From positions 1,299,001 to 1,363,000 of the forward strand of contig OX422183.1 of assembly GCA_949130485.1 (NCBI GenBank): a stretch of DNA of 64,000 nucleotides. Direction: 5' to 3'. Made by a program: the position numbers and the translations under genes. A model generated the notes under the pieces. It ran no database searches and had not been told where the DNA came from. It worked only from the letters and a program-made list of their open reading frames with translations. Positions 9,101 to 17,411 of this stretch are shown in pieces (within the stretch, counting starts at the first letter, position 1; each line of letters begins with the position of its first letter). This DNA is from Agelas oroides (lineage: Eukaryota; Porifera; Demospongiae; Agelasida; Agelasidae).

Positions 9101-11619
9101 CGAGGACGCCAGACACCCGCACAAGTACAGGATGCTGGTCGGTGAGTCACCGTATCACACCATCACTCCTTCACACCATCACTCCTTCACACCTTCACTC
9201 CATCACACCATCACTCCTTCACACCTTCACCAACTCACACTATCACTCCTTCACTTTGTCCATTTCATCACCAGCTCACACCGTCACTACATCACCAGCT
9301 CACACTATCACCAGCACACATACACATAGTACATTTTTGCATGCATGTATGTGGCTGTCTTGGATAGAAATCAATTATTATTCCGTCGTGTATTTCGAGT
9401 GCATCATCGAAGTGCTGTAGCCTGCTAAAGGCAGGGTTCCTATGTGCTTTGTCGCTACATATTTGCGTTCCGGAGCAGGAAAGCCTGGGAACAAGGCTAC
9501 TACAGAGCATCAAACTTGGTGATGCACTCTAAATACATGAAGGAAAATTTTTCAATTTTAAATGGGACAGCCACATCTGATTTTGTACCACACTCGTTTC
9601 ATTTTACCTCCTGTGTTTGCAGCGATGGTGGATGTGATATTTGCAGATGTGGCTCAGCCTGACCAAGCCAGGATCGTGTCCATCAATGCTCAACACTTCC
9701 TCAAGAACCAGGGCAACTTTGTCATATCAATCAAGGTCAGTCTGTCTGTCTGTCAGTCTGTCTCCCAGTCTATCTGTCTCTCTGACTGTCTGTCTGTCAG
9801 TCTGTCTGTCTGTCTGATCTTTCTGTGCGTACATGACCCCACGTTATACGTATAAGGTGTGTTCCCATTATCTCTTCACCTCCCTCTCTCTTCACCTACA
9901 TTGTTCCTGAGAGAGTTCCTCTTTCAACTTTACCCTCCTTCTGTTACCCCTCTCTGCACTTTCTCCCCTTTCTACCTTCCTCCCTCCTCTCCCCTTTTCC
10001 CCCTCCTCTTTTATATGTATTCTGTCCTCTTTTTCCCCTCTCCTTTCTCCATTACCTTCCTTCCCTCCTCTTCCTTTTCCCCCTCTTCTTTCCCTTCTCC
10101 CCTCCTCTTATACCTTCCCTCCCTCATTTTCCCATTCCCCTCCTCTTCTCCTCTCTTCTTTGTCTGTTCTCCCCCCTCTCACCTTCCCTCTCCTCTCCTC
10201 CCCTCCCTCCACTTTCCCTTTTCTCCACTGCTCCACCATACCACTCCAGGCTAATTGCATCGATTCGACAGCTGAACCAGCGAAGGTGTTTGTCGGGGAG
10301 ATTAAGAAACTACAAGCAGACAAACTGAAGCCACAGGAGCAAATTACCCTGGAGCCCTACGAGAGAGACCACGCTGTTGTGGTGGGCGTATACAGGTGAG
10401 TACTTCATCAATGGACGTGGGAAATACACGTACATGAGGGTTTTTGAGGCTAGGTACATTGTATATAGTGCTGGGCGGGCAGACACTGAATGTGAGCTCT
10501 TTACGAATGTGGCAGTCCTGGATAGAAATTGAATATTGTTCTGTCGTGTATTTCAAGTGCATTACCAAGTTTGATGCACTATAATGTTGGGCTTCTGCTA
10601 AGGGTGGGGCTCATATGTGCTTCATAGATATTCTTGAGGCGTAGATATTCGTGAGTGAAAAATCTGAGCAATCTTCGAATGCACAAAACTTCATCATACT
10701 TTTTGCAACGTTTCGACCCCGAGGGATCTTCTTCGGACAATACAAGACTGGAGACAGTCTACATGTATTTTGTAAAGCGTGTCTCTATGTTCTTGTATTT
10801 ACAAGGTGTTGTTCCGAGGTCTTGACTACTAGAAACTCATAGATATTCTTGTATTTACGTAGCACGTATGAGCCACGCCCTTAGCAAAAGCTCAGCGCTA
10901 TAGTGCGTCAAAGTCGGTGAGCACTCAAAATACGCGACAGAATACTATTCAAGTTCTATCTGGGACTGCCACAGATGTCTTTTTAGTTCCAGACCTTCTT
11001 ATGACATACTAGCCTCATCCCCAGGCCACTCCCAGATTCCACAGCTGCGAGATAAAATCTGGGAGTGGCCTGGGGATGAGGCTAATGACATACTGTATAG
11101 CGCAAAATTTTCGCGGGTCTTTAATTTCATGCATTTCGTGAATTTTCAACTGTTCGCGAAATTATTTCACCGAAAATTTTTTTACACGTAAACTACAGTT
11201 TTCACGTGCAAGAGTGTCGATGGACAACATACTGCCGAATCCACAAGGGACACACTCCAAAGAGATACGTTCAAAGTAGGCATTGCTTTGCTGACAGCTG
11301 CGAGCTCAAGTGCGGACAACGTCGTGACAGTGAGTATTAGATAGAACTTGCTTGTATGCCACGCCCATACTAAATTACGTGTGCGGCGTGTGCATGGTTT
11401 AGACACCGAATTCACGAAATTATTTCAGCGAAATCTTCAAAAACCACCATTTGCGAAAATTTAGACCCTCGAAAATTTAGTGCTATATGGTAGGTCCATG
11501 GAAACCGGAGGGTCTATTGCAGGATGGTATAATACATCATCTTTGTCCCTCGCCTCTCTCTTATCTCTTTTTGTTCTTCTCTGTCCCTCAGACCTGTGAA
11601 GAAGGAGAAATCATCTTAG
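6200..11619 (+). CDS. FBL: Fibrillarin, C-terminal five exons, unit 1
   Basis: Box C/D snoRNP 2'-O-methyltransferase of the nucleolus, which methylates rRNA guided by snoRNAs. Exons: 6200-6376, 9009-9141, 9623-9735, 10250-10395, 11592-11619. All have AG acceptors and GT donors, and the phases join cleanly to a 199-codon frame ending [11 protein letters not shown]. Family motifs are [20 protein letters not shown] (SAM-binding loop), [40 protein letters not shown] and [16 protein letters not shown]. The GAR domain and the preceding segment (human GKEDALVTKNLVPGE region) are absent from the unit, so exons lie further left or this copy is truncated. A possible poly(A) signal ATTAAA is near 11742. 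Confidence 0.93.
6518..6630. repeat. TCACC-type tandem repeat in fibrillarin intron
   Basis: Irregular repeats of CATCACCATT / CATCACCACTTCACC. Counterparts: 23887-23999, 41364-41476, 58859-58971. Open frames rich in His, Pro, Thr and Ser across it are composition artefacts. Confidence 0.7.
6778..6985. mobile_element. TAGCCTCG-family MITE with decayed left end
   Basis: The right end is GGCCTGGGAACGAGGCTA. The arms TTTTTGATCACTTGCAGTATGCA and its inverse around 6935-6960 pair. The interior near 6856-6895 differs between classes: units 1 and 4 read CCCCCCTCTGTCTAC where units 2 and 3 read CCCCCCGTCAGTGTCTAC. Counterparts are near 24147-24355, 41624-41832 and 59119-59326. Confidence 0.6.
7217..8658 (-). 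mobile_element. Tigger/pogo-like DNA transposon remnant, unit 1
   Basis: It sits in the first fibrillarin intron of the unit, opposite to the gene. The left end is CAGTGGAACAACCCGGACAC and the right end is an imperfect inverse (GTGTCCGTTAAGAGGGGTTCC). These match the ends of the complete pogo MITE at 25724-25900. The coding interior is in broken frames (next entry). Pogo/Tigger elements insert at TA and encode a CENP-B-like HTH plus a DDE_1 transposase. Confidence 0.85.
7282..8230 (-). pseudogene. Tigger-type transposase pseudogene, unit 1
   Basis: Three minus-strand frames read in order. 8230-7928 has the N-terminal HTH region ([15 protein letters not shown]). 7870-7430 has the DDE core start ([20 protein letters not shown], then [15 protein letters not shown]). 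7482-7282 has [17 protein letters not shown] and [15 protein letters not shown]. The first two catalytic aspartates are recognisable. The segment that normally carries the third, after LPPN-T, is scrambled, and residues after GKKGK are deleted. Frameshifts and lost catalytic sequence rule out activity. Confidence 0.85.
8755..9000. repeat. TCACC/CATTCATCC minisatellite before fibrillarin exon 2, unit 1
   Basis: Repeats mix CACCCCATCACCACTT with CATTCATCCCATCC. The tract ends just upstream of the acceptor at 9008, so it forms much of the pyrimidine-rich 3' intron end. Unit 4 counterpart: 61096-61341. Confidence 0.75.
9148..9330. repeat. Tandem repeat after fibrillarin exon 2
   Basis: Repeats of CACACCATCACTCCTT and CACCAGCTCACAC start immediately after the donor. 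Counterparts: 26650-26782 (shorter), 44127-44259, 61489-61671. Exon 2 is therefore bracketed by similar repeats. Confidence 0.7.
9348..9578. mobile_element. Long inverted-repeat element in fibrillarin intron, unit 1
   Basis: The left arm (TGGCTGTCTTGGATAGAAAT, GTCGTGTATTTCGAGTGCAT) pairs with the right arm ending ACAGCCACATCTG. A short GCGTTCCGGAGCAGGAAAGCC / CCTGGGAACAAGGCTA hairpin lies in the middle. It is related to the larger element at 10507-10975. Counterparts: 26809-27039, 44286-44516, 61689-61919. Confidence 0.6.
9736..9815. repeat. CTGT microsatellite after fibrillarin exon 3
   Basis: An imperfect CTGT/CAGT run begins at the donor site. Counterparts: 27197-27276, 44674-44753, 62077-62156. 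Confidence 0.75.
9862..10249 (+). repeat. Polypyrimidine tract before fibrillarin exon 4, unit 1
   Basis: Nearly 390 bases of almost pure C and T with blocks such as CTCCTCTTCC, ending at the acceptor at 10249. Long homopyrimidine tracts can adopt triplex (H-DNA) form. Open frames of Ser, Pro, Leu and Phe across it are artefacts. Confidence 0.85.
10507..10975. mobile_element. Long-TIR element in last fibrillarin intron, unit 1
   Basis: Arms of more than 100 bp: ATGTGGCAGTCCTGGATAGA ... GCTAAGGGTGGGGCTCATA on the left, inverted as TATGAGCCACGCCCTTAGC ... GGGACTGCCACAGAT on the right. The centre holds AACGTTTCGACCCCGAGGG and its surroundings. No transposase. Counterparts: 27979-28447, 45456-45924, 62861-63329. 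Confidence 0.65.
11010..11084. mobile_element. Mutator-like hairpin MITE (75 bp), unit 1
   Basis: Near-perfect foldback starting TAGCCTCATCCCCAGGCCAC, with a perfect 9-bp duplication ATGACATAC at 11001-11009 and 11085-11093. It is essentially TIR only. Counterparts: 28482-28556, 45959-46033, 63364-63438. Confidence 0.8.
11093..11490. mobile_element. TA-flanked MITE (398 bp) in last fibrillarin intron, unit 1
   Basis: Ends CTGTATAGCGCAAAATTTTCG and the inverse of CGAAAATTTAGTGCTATATGG are flanked by TA. It abuts the preceding hairpin. The middle (about 11200-11333) reads as an open plus-strand frame with [20 protein letters not shown] and a GTGAGT-like donor after GTGACA; changes between units there are mostly silent in that frame. 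Counterparts: 28565-28962, 46042-46439, 63447-63844. Confidence 0.6.
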
Positions 11620-11885
11620 CAAAACCCACTCACACTTGTTGCTTCATGTGTAAAGTTTTTTTCTTTCTGTTAAATGTATTCTTTAAAATACTTTCTTGCA
11701 CATGAATTTCTGCACGTCTGTATGCTCTACATGTAGCAATAATTAAAGGGTTTTTCTCAATAGCTAAAGAGTAAGTTATTTTAAAGAGCACCTCTCCCTG
11801 CCTGTTTCATGTGAACAAGACGTCCTTCGTTTTTGCATGATCATACTATAAGCAATCCAAACTGGGGAGGGCCTGCAGGGAAGGC

Positions 11886-11997
11886 TAGTCTTGTTCCCAG
11901 GCCGTTCCCGCCTCCAGTTTTTGATCACTTCCAGTATGTTTTTGCATACTGCAAGCGATCAAAAACTGGAGGCGGAAACGGCCTGGGAACGAAGCTA
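11886..11997. mobile_element. Mutator-like hairpin MITE (112 bp), unit 1
   Basis: Foldback with TAGTCTTGTTCCCAGGCCG and its inverse CGGCCTGGGAACGAAGCTA. The arms also carry CTCCAGTTTTTGATCACTT. Counterparts: 29345-29457, 46822-46934. Confidence 0.7.
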
Positions 11998-12316
11998 GAA
12001 CAAGGCCGTTTTCACATTGTGTATCTCATGTCCATAATCAGCACAGTCTGTGGTCTGGGAACAAGGCCACTTTCACATAATACACCTCATGCCCATACTC
12101 CACCCTCTCATGCAGCACAGTCTGTGGTCTGGGAACAAGGCCAGCTTTCACATAGTACACCTCATGCCCATACTCCACCCTCTCATGCAGCACAGTCTGT
12201 GATCTGGGAGCACAGTCTGTGGTCTGGGAGCAAGGCCACTTTCACATAGTACACCTCATACCCATACTCCACCCTCTCATGCAGCACAGTCTGTGGTCTG
12301 GGAGCAAGGCCAGCCT
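11998..12316. repeat. 74-bp minisatellite, unit 1 (about 3 repeats)
   Basis: Unit contains GGCCACTTTCACATAGTACA, CCATACTCCACCCTCTCATG and CAGCACAGTCTGTGGTCTGG. Some repeats have an extra 20-bp duplication of the CACAGTCTGTGGTCTGGGAA part, giving 94-bp variants. Confidence 0.9.
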
Positions 12317-12905
12317 TTCAGTAGCCTCAATTCACATGCCAAATGTGTGCAGCTGTATGTAATAATGGCAAGCTTGCTCCCTCCTATACAGGGGAAGGGT
12401 GTGTGGTTAATTTGAGTAGGTGGGTGGGGCTGACATTTGAAGTGCACTCTGTGGTTTTGTCTTTGCATCCAATAACACTCGGGTTGTGCAGCCGCAGAGA
12501 ACAAGCTCCATCCATGCATGCAGGAATGGGGTGTGTGGATAAATACCATTTTACCTAGCCTCCTCCCCATGTATGCAGAAAACACAGGGAGGAGCCTGGG
12601 TACAAGGCTGGTTAAATACAAAACACAAGTATAGGGTGGAGCTGACGTAGTCTTGTAAGCCACACCCTCTGCAGAGAGAGAGATGAGTCTGTGCAGCTTG
12701 TGAGACTAGAGTTGACTGTTTTGAATTTTCTGTAGCCTCGTAGCCAGGCAATTACAAACAGCAACTTACACCTTCATTTGTATATAGCAAAACATAGTTC
12801 TAAAAAAATACATGGTGATATTTACGTGGAAGAGAATTCCAGTCCTTAGTTCCCAAAAACTCAAATATGCATATGTATTAGGCCAATGAAATTACTCCAA
12901 TCAGA
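12317..12905. other. Intergenic stretch with a TAGCCTCC hairpin
   Basis: No gene recognised. A small foldback near 12558-12610 (TAGCCTCCTCCCC / GGGAGGAGCCTGGGTACAAGG) belongs to the same palindromic family. The rest is unassigned. Also present in units 2 and 3 after their minisatellites. Confidence 0.5.
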
Positions 12906-13503
12906 TTTATGCGCCTATCAATGGTATGCCCGGCGTTGCCCGCCTGGGACGGATGTTGGAGAAAGGAAGGGGATTTGCCATCAGAATCTTCCTCAAGGGT
13001 TGGTACTTAGTTGGGATTTCCCAATCCACTCAAATGGCATACATATTCTCCTTCATTGTGTTAAATGTCATTGGAAAATTCTTTGTGAATTCCACAAATA
13101 CCCATATCTCCCTGTCACACACTATGCACAACATGGGGTATTTGTAGGAGATATGTAGGGGATGGTATGTAGGTTTGTACCCCAAGTATGGGGGAGATAT
13201 GTAGGGGATGGTATGTAGGTTTGTACCCCAAGTATGGGGGAGATATGTAGGGGATGGTATGTAGGTTTGTACCCCAAGTATGGGGGAGATATGTAGGGGA
13301 TGGTATGTAGGTTTGTACCCCAAGTATGGGGGAGATATGTAGGGGATGGTATGTAGGTTTGTACCCCAAGTATGGGGGAGATATGTAGGGGATGGTATGT
13401 AGGTTTGTACCCCAAGTATGGGGGCTTATTCCATTGGGATATATCAATTCCCCTCCTACCCCCCCATCAAGCCCCAAGCATACCACTGATAGGCGCATAA
13501 ACT
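12906..13503. mobile_element. TIR-bounded element containing the 46-bp minisatellite, unit 1
   Basis: The ends TTTATGCGCCTATCAATGG and CCACTGATAGGCGCATAAA are imperfect inverted repeats. Between them lie about 240 bp of unique sequence and the 46-bp array. No target duplication was identified, so the element class is open. Counterparts: 31181-31870, 48584-49364. Confidence 0.55.
13149..13424. repeat. 46-bp minisatellite, 6 copies, unit 1
   Basis: Exactly six 46-bp repeats (276 bp), each containing AGATATGTAGGGGATGGTAT and GTACCCCAAGTATGGGGG, with no sequence difference seen between repeats. It is G-rich on the plus strand. Since 46 is not a multiple of 3, all frames cycle through it, giving artefactual long ORFs. 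Confidence 0.97.
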
Positions 13504-13719
13504 GGAACTTCCAAGTGAACTTTTAACAGTTGCAGTACATCTGAAATTAGGAGAGAATAGTTTATTTGGAATTGTGGTATCTTCATGTCCAACGCAGCAG
13601 TCAAATAGCGGATAGCAAATAAGCTCCCAACAGTGCATGTACGTACAATCAACGAACCACATCTCCCTTATAAAAACTGGCCTAGATGTTATGCAAAGTC
13701 ACCCACTGCACAGGACACC

Positions 13720-13970
13720 CAGAGGAGGTCGGACACGGTTGAACTTTACTAATTAAAATGGCTGAGGTCACACTAATTGATTTTTCGTATTTCAACAGAC
13801 TAGTTCGCTCGACTTTTACTGAGGGGGGCCCCAGTTTTCAAATCAAGATTCAAGGCTGGGGCAAGTCATAGAAAAAGCTAAAAAGCTTTCTACCTAGCAA
13901 TATCCAAGATCAATTAGTGTGACCTCAGCCGTTTTAATTAGTAAAGTTCAACCGTGTCCGACCTCCTCTG
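13720..13970. mobile_element. Mutator-like MITE (251 bp), unit 1
   Basis: TIRs of about 60 bp start CAGAGGAGGTCGGACACGG. A perfect 9-bp duplication CAGGACACC lies at 13711-13719 and 13971-13979. It is a family distinct from the TAGCCTCG elements. No ORF. It lies just upstream of the coatomer delta 5' exons. Confidence 0.85.
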
Positions 13971-14173
13971 CAGGACACCCTGCACAGGCAAGGTGCTCTA
14001 ATTATCCGTGTACATGGGGCATACTGTACTGCGCATGCTCGAAAAAATGTCGTGGCAGGACAAAGTCAAAGACGAGTTGTTGAATGCATAAGTGTATCCC
14101 AGGAATTTTGTAGCGTGTTACGCTGATTTACAGCGCCGGTAACAACGGAGGATAGTTTTAACAGAACTCGAAA

Positions 14174-14305
14174 ATGGTAAGTGGGGCTAAAGGTGGGTAT
14201 AACGTTGTCCAGGTAGCTACTGTTCTAATTAGTCCCCACCCTCATGACCATGTGTTCATGTTTAGGTGCTGCTGGCAGCCGCTATATGCACGAAGCAGGG
14301 AAAGG
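14174..14305 (+). CDS. ARCN1: Coatomer subunit delta, first two coding exons, unit 1
   Basis: Exon 1 contributes only ATG (14174-14176), followed by donor GTAAGT. Exon 2 (14266-14305) follows acceptor TTTAG and ends at donor GTGAGT. Together they encode M-VLLAAAICTKQGK in phase 1. This matches the N-terminus of coatomer delta, whose family start is MVLLAAAVCTKAGK; the protein is the delta subunit of the COPI coat in Golgi-to-ER vesicle traffic. The rest (~500 residues) is not found before the next TRIM gene, so the copy is a 5' fragment unless a very long intron reaches past the array. Only 14 residues support the call. Confidence 0.7.
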
Positions 14306-14644
14306 GTGAGTCAGTAGGATGTGTAGTATTGCAAATGGTAGTATTACAGATCATGTTCATTTCATACCCAGCATGTCTTTGGGAACTTTCAGTGGCTCCT
14401 ACATAAATGAAGATAACTAGGTTCTCTGTCGCTAGTTTAGAATCAGAAACCTTTTAGGTGACATTTCAACTGAATGCTTCAGTTGTTATCAGGGGAAAGG
14501 ACTTTTCCTCTGATGACGGCAGAAGAGTCCGGGTGTTAAAGAGACAGGGATCGGAATGGAACGAAGATTTCTGTTACCAATTTGAAATTGGAGATGATTT
14601 TGTCATTGTTTCGGCTGAAACTTGAATACTGCAATCAGGGCAAA
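14306..14644. other. Intron/flank after coatomer exon 2
   Basis: No exon recognised. A short foldback at about 14491-14515 (TCAGGGGAAAGG / CTTTTCCTCTGA) is visible. In units 2 and 3 this stretch runs straight into the DNA found here after the hAT remnant. Confidence 0.5.
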
Positions 14645-15484
14645 CAGTGCTGGTGATAACTTCCGGTCATCGGACAATTTCCGGGTAATTATGCCACGTG
14701 ACCGATCAATCTCGTAAGCGTGCGGACAAAATGTCTGGACAAAGGCGTGCAGCTTGCTCTGACGAGGTTCCACCGGCGAAGAAGCGAGGGGTATCGGTAA
14801 AAACGGTTCAGAAGTGGATCACAGAGAGCGACAGAGAGATGAGTACGTCTGCATGGCTTAAGTACGAGAAGGCTGATCGCGACTACGTGGCGACGCTGAA
14901 GTGCTCTATGTTCAACGAGAAGCTGCGAGGCATGCGCAACTACAACCCTGCGTTGTAGTTGGTTCGAAGAACCTGCGAGCGTCCAGCTACAAAGATCATG
15001 CTGCTACCGACATGCACAAGCGAGCAATGCTTCTTTCGAAGAAGCAGAGCTCCAGTGATGTCACTGAATACGCGCCGATAGCTACAATCTTGATGGTGAC
15101 GCTGCGGCTGAAGGTGAAGCGAAAGTTCGACATTGCTTACCTGAATGCCGCAGTAAGCACAACCTAGCTTTCACCAAGATGGGTCCTCTGTTAAACTGTA
15201 ACTTTTATTTCAGACTCTGTCAATCACTGTTACATGTTTATAACCTCTGATTCATTATGTCGTGTAATTTATGCAAATACATTAATTAACTTTTGTGATG
15301 ATTACTTATTAGGTGACAAAGAGTTTATTGGTTTTCCTAGGCTGTGAGAAGGGCCCGGTATGCATTTGAACTGCATTTATTTCATATGTCAGATTGTCCG
15401 GGCATGACTGGTACTTGTCTGATCAAACTTAATGATGTTCTGACATTATGTCAGAGCAACTTCGAGATGTTATCGTGAGCACTG
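14645..15484 (+). mobile_element. Deleted hAT-like transposon, unit 1 only
   Basis: 840 bp with ends CAGTGCTGGTGATAAC and GTTATCGTGAGCACTG; similarity continues inward (CCGGTCATCGGACAAT against ATTGTCCGGGCATGACTGG). It is flanked by GGCAAA repeats (14639-14644, 15485-15490), extendable to 8 bp with a mismatch. Units 2 and 3 show the empty site at about 33000-33010 and 50494-50504. Two frames encode N-terminal transposase pieces: KKRGVSVKTVQKWITESDRE (from 14698) and, after a frameshift, SSYKDHAATDMHKRAMLLSK (from ~14980). These resemble TTF/BED-type zinc-finger hAT proteins related to ZNF862. The catalytic core is gone. Confidence 0.8.
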
Positions 15485-15870
15485 GGCAAATGTGTACACA
15501 CCATTCGTGTATGCGTGTACCCTTGGTGACCTGCATACTACAACTAACAGCCTATGCTTCAATTTCAATTTGAAATTTATGGTAAGTGGTCGGCCCAAGT
15601 AAGCATGCCAACAAGCAAGCACACATTTTGTACACATACAAGTGTACAATGCAGTCATTCTAGTGTGGGGCTCACTCAGACTGACACCAATTATGGTGCA
15701 TGATGCACCTAGCCTTGTTCCCAGGTGCTTGAAAAGGATCGGAGGAAGCACCTGGTACATGTGTATATGTACTGTTTGTGCATGTGAAGTTTTTCTGGGA
15801 AGCTTGGAAACTTCTGTAGACTCAGTTGAACCTTTTTCACCAGTTAGAGAAACAATTTTTTAATCCAACG

Positions 15871-15924
15871 TTTCAATTCCACTTTGGTAATCTTCATCAT
15901 AAGATTACCAAAGTGTAATTGAAA
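15871..15924. repeat. Foldback palindrome, unit 1
   Basis: Arms TTTCAATTCCACTTTGGTAA and its inverse around CATCAT. Unit 1 has one mismatch (TCC for TAC) that units 2 and 3 lack, so their hairpins are perfect. Counterparts: 33389-33442, 50883-50936. Confidence 0.8.
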
Positions 15925-16069
15925 TTTTGGATAAGTTGGTCTCGTTCCCATGCCTCTGGCCAGGTTTACCGTGCCGGACTGGGAATGAAACTAGTCAAGA
16001 AAGTCAGTCCAGTGGTACTAAGTACTGCACCGTCCATAACTTCATGATAGCCTTTACAGTCAAAAAACG

Positions 16070-16242
16070 TAGCCTCGTTCCCGGGCCCTCGCCCAGCTTC
16101 CCGTCGCTTGCAGTACGGTAAAGCGGGAGAGGCCTCGTTCTCAGGCCCCGCCCAGCTTTCTGCAAGCTACGGAAAGCTGCGCGGGGCCTGGGTACCGTAT
16201 TGCAAGCAACGGAAAGCTGCGCGGAGCCTGGGAATGAGGCTA
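16070..16242. mobile_element. Compound TAGCCTCG-family MITE (173 bp), unit 1
   Basis: Outer ends TAGCCTCGTTCCCGGGCCC and GAGCCTGGGAATGAGGCTA enclose a second copy of the GCCTCGTTCTCAGGCCCCG / GCGGGGCCTGGGTACC arms, so the palindrome is doubled. Flanks CAAAAAACG / CAAAAACG suggest a decayed 9-bp duplication. Counterparts: 33588-33760, 51082-51254. Confidence 0.65.
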
Positions 16243-16383
16243 CAAAAACGACATGCATAGAAACATAACTTCACAATAGCCTACAGGCAAAACCACACAA
16301 AACAACTTCTAAATATAGCCTATAGCCTATGCAAAACTCTCAAAGTTATCGTGATATAGGCCCCATGTTATCACGATAATCTC

Positions 16384-16476
16384 TAGCCTCGTCCCCAGGC
16401 CACTCCCAGATTTTATCTCGCAGCTGTGGAGAAAACTCGCGAGATAAAATCTGGGAGTGGCCTGGGGACGAGGCTA
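16384..16476. mobile_element. Mutator-like hairpin MITE (93 bp), unit 1
   Basis: Foldback TAGCCTCGTCCCCAGGCCAC with arms extending through CCCAGATTTTATCTCGC. Perfect 9-bp duplication GATAATCTC at 16375-16383 and 16477-16485. It is the intact relative of the split outer element at 2757-3263. Counterparts: 33860-33952, 51354-51446. Confidence 0.8.
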
Positions 16477-16485
16477 GATAATCTC

Positions 16486-16903
16486 AGCATCACTCACATC
16501 ACTGTAGGCCTCTGTCAACAGCGGTTTGTCCATGAAATAACGTTCGCTACTAGGTTCAGCCATAGAAAAAAGAAAGGGCGGGGGTATATTATCTATGGTT
16601 CCGCACCACCCACAACAAAAAATAGTACTTGCAACGTTGGTCTAGATTCCGTTCTTGCACTTTATTGCAATCTGTTTTTCAATACGTTTCCTAGTCCGTT
16701 CCGTGTTTTAGTCCTGTCCGTTCCAGATGAATATAAAATTCTCAGATTTAGTGACCACTCACTCAAACTCACACCACAACAATGAATGTTACATTATTTC
16801 AAACTGCCAATCTCTTTGGCTGAAGACTGAACTTCTGTTACAGTAGTGGGGATCACAGGGAGTCTTCACTGTTCTATTGTTACTTGTGAGGGGTTAACTT
16901 TGT
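16486..16903. other. Intergenic stretch without a recognised feature
   Basis: No gene, repeat or RNA recognised in these 418 bp; all six frames are short or low in coding character. Present unchanged in outline in units 2 and 3. Confidence 0.4.
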
Positions 16904-17411
16904 TTAACTCTTTAACAACCGTAGGCTATTTACTGGAAGTGTTTATTAGGCTATGGATACCTTCCATGGTCCGTATTTTCACTTCCGCTTGGAGCTAGCA
17001 CTGGAAACTTGACTCAAAGCTTTATTGACACATTCTCTGTAGGTTCATGACCTTGGACACACCCACTCATTAGCGAGCATTCAATAGTCAGGGCCCTCCA
17101 ACCAGAGAACACTCCTCCGGACTAAAAGCTGCCTAAAATGCCAGAAATGGAGTCCCTACAAGGTGAAAGGAGCGTTTTCTACGCCCGTTTGTGCAAGAAA
17201 GCAGACAAATGGCCCACCCAGCATTGACCAAGGCTTTTCTACAGGCAGCTGCAACCGCCGCCATGCACTGTCAGCCAGAGCAGTGCACCCACCCACCTCC
17301 CCCTGTCCCACCCTTTCTGCTAGTACAAAACCTATCTGGATTGTGCCAACTGATAACATGCGGCCAAAATCTGATGACGCCATATGGCGTCATCGGTTGG
17401 TAAAGGGTTAA
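16904..17411. mobile_element. piggyBac-like MITE across the unit 1/2 boundary
   Basis: TTAA at 16904-16907 and 17408-17411. The inner ends CTCTTTAACAACCG and CGGTTGGTAAAGGG are imperfect inverted repeats. TTAA targets with CCCTTT-like ends are typical of piggyBac. The right end also contains the palindrome GACGCCATATGGCGTC. No transposase is recognised; the open frames at 17163-17411 are unassigned. Confidence 0.6.

Larger units (their letters stand above)
1..17370. repeat. Tandem unit 1 (17,370 bp)
   Basis: First of 3.67 head-to-tail copies of a ~17.4 kb unit. The sequence starting at base 1 recurs at 17371, 34847 and 52341, and every landmark (TRIM start codon, fibrillarin exons, MITEs) recurs at the same spacing. 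Unit 1 is the most divergent in the TRIM ORF. It alone carries the hAT remnant at 14645-15484. It has the shortest minisatellites: six 46-bp repeats and three 74-bp repeats. Confidence 0.97.

Noticed and set aside
10651..10842. 63-codon ORF with [13 protein letters not shown]
   Set aside because: It lies in the loop of the long inverted-repeat element; no homology recognised.
6377..11591. snoRNA genes within fibrillarin introns
   Set aside because: I looked for box C (RUGAUGA) and box D (CUGA) pairs with closing stems and found none that was convincing by eye; a dedicated search would be needed.
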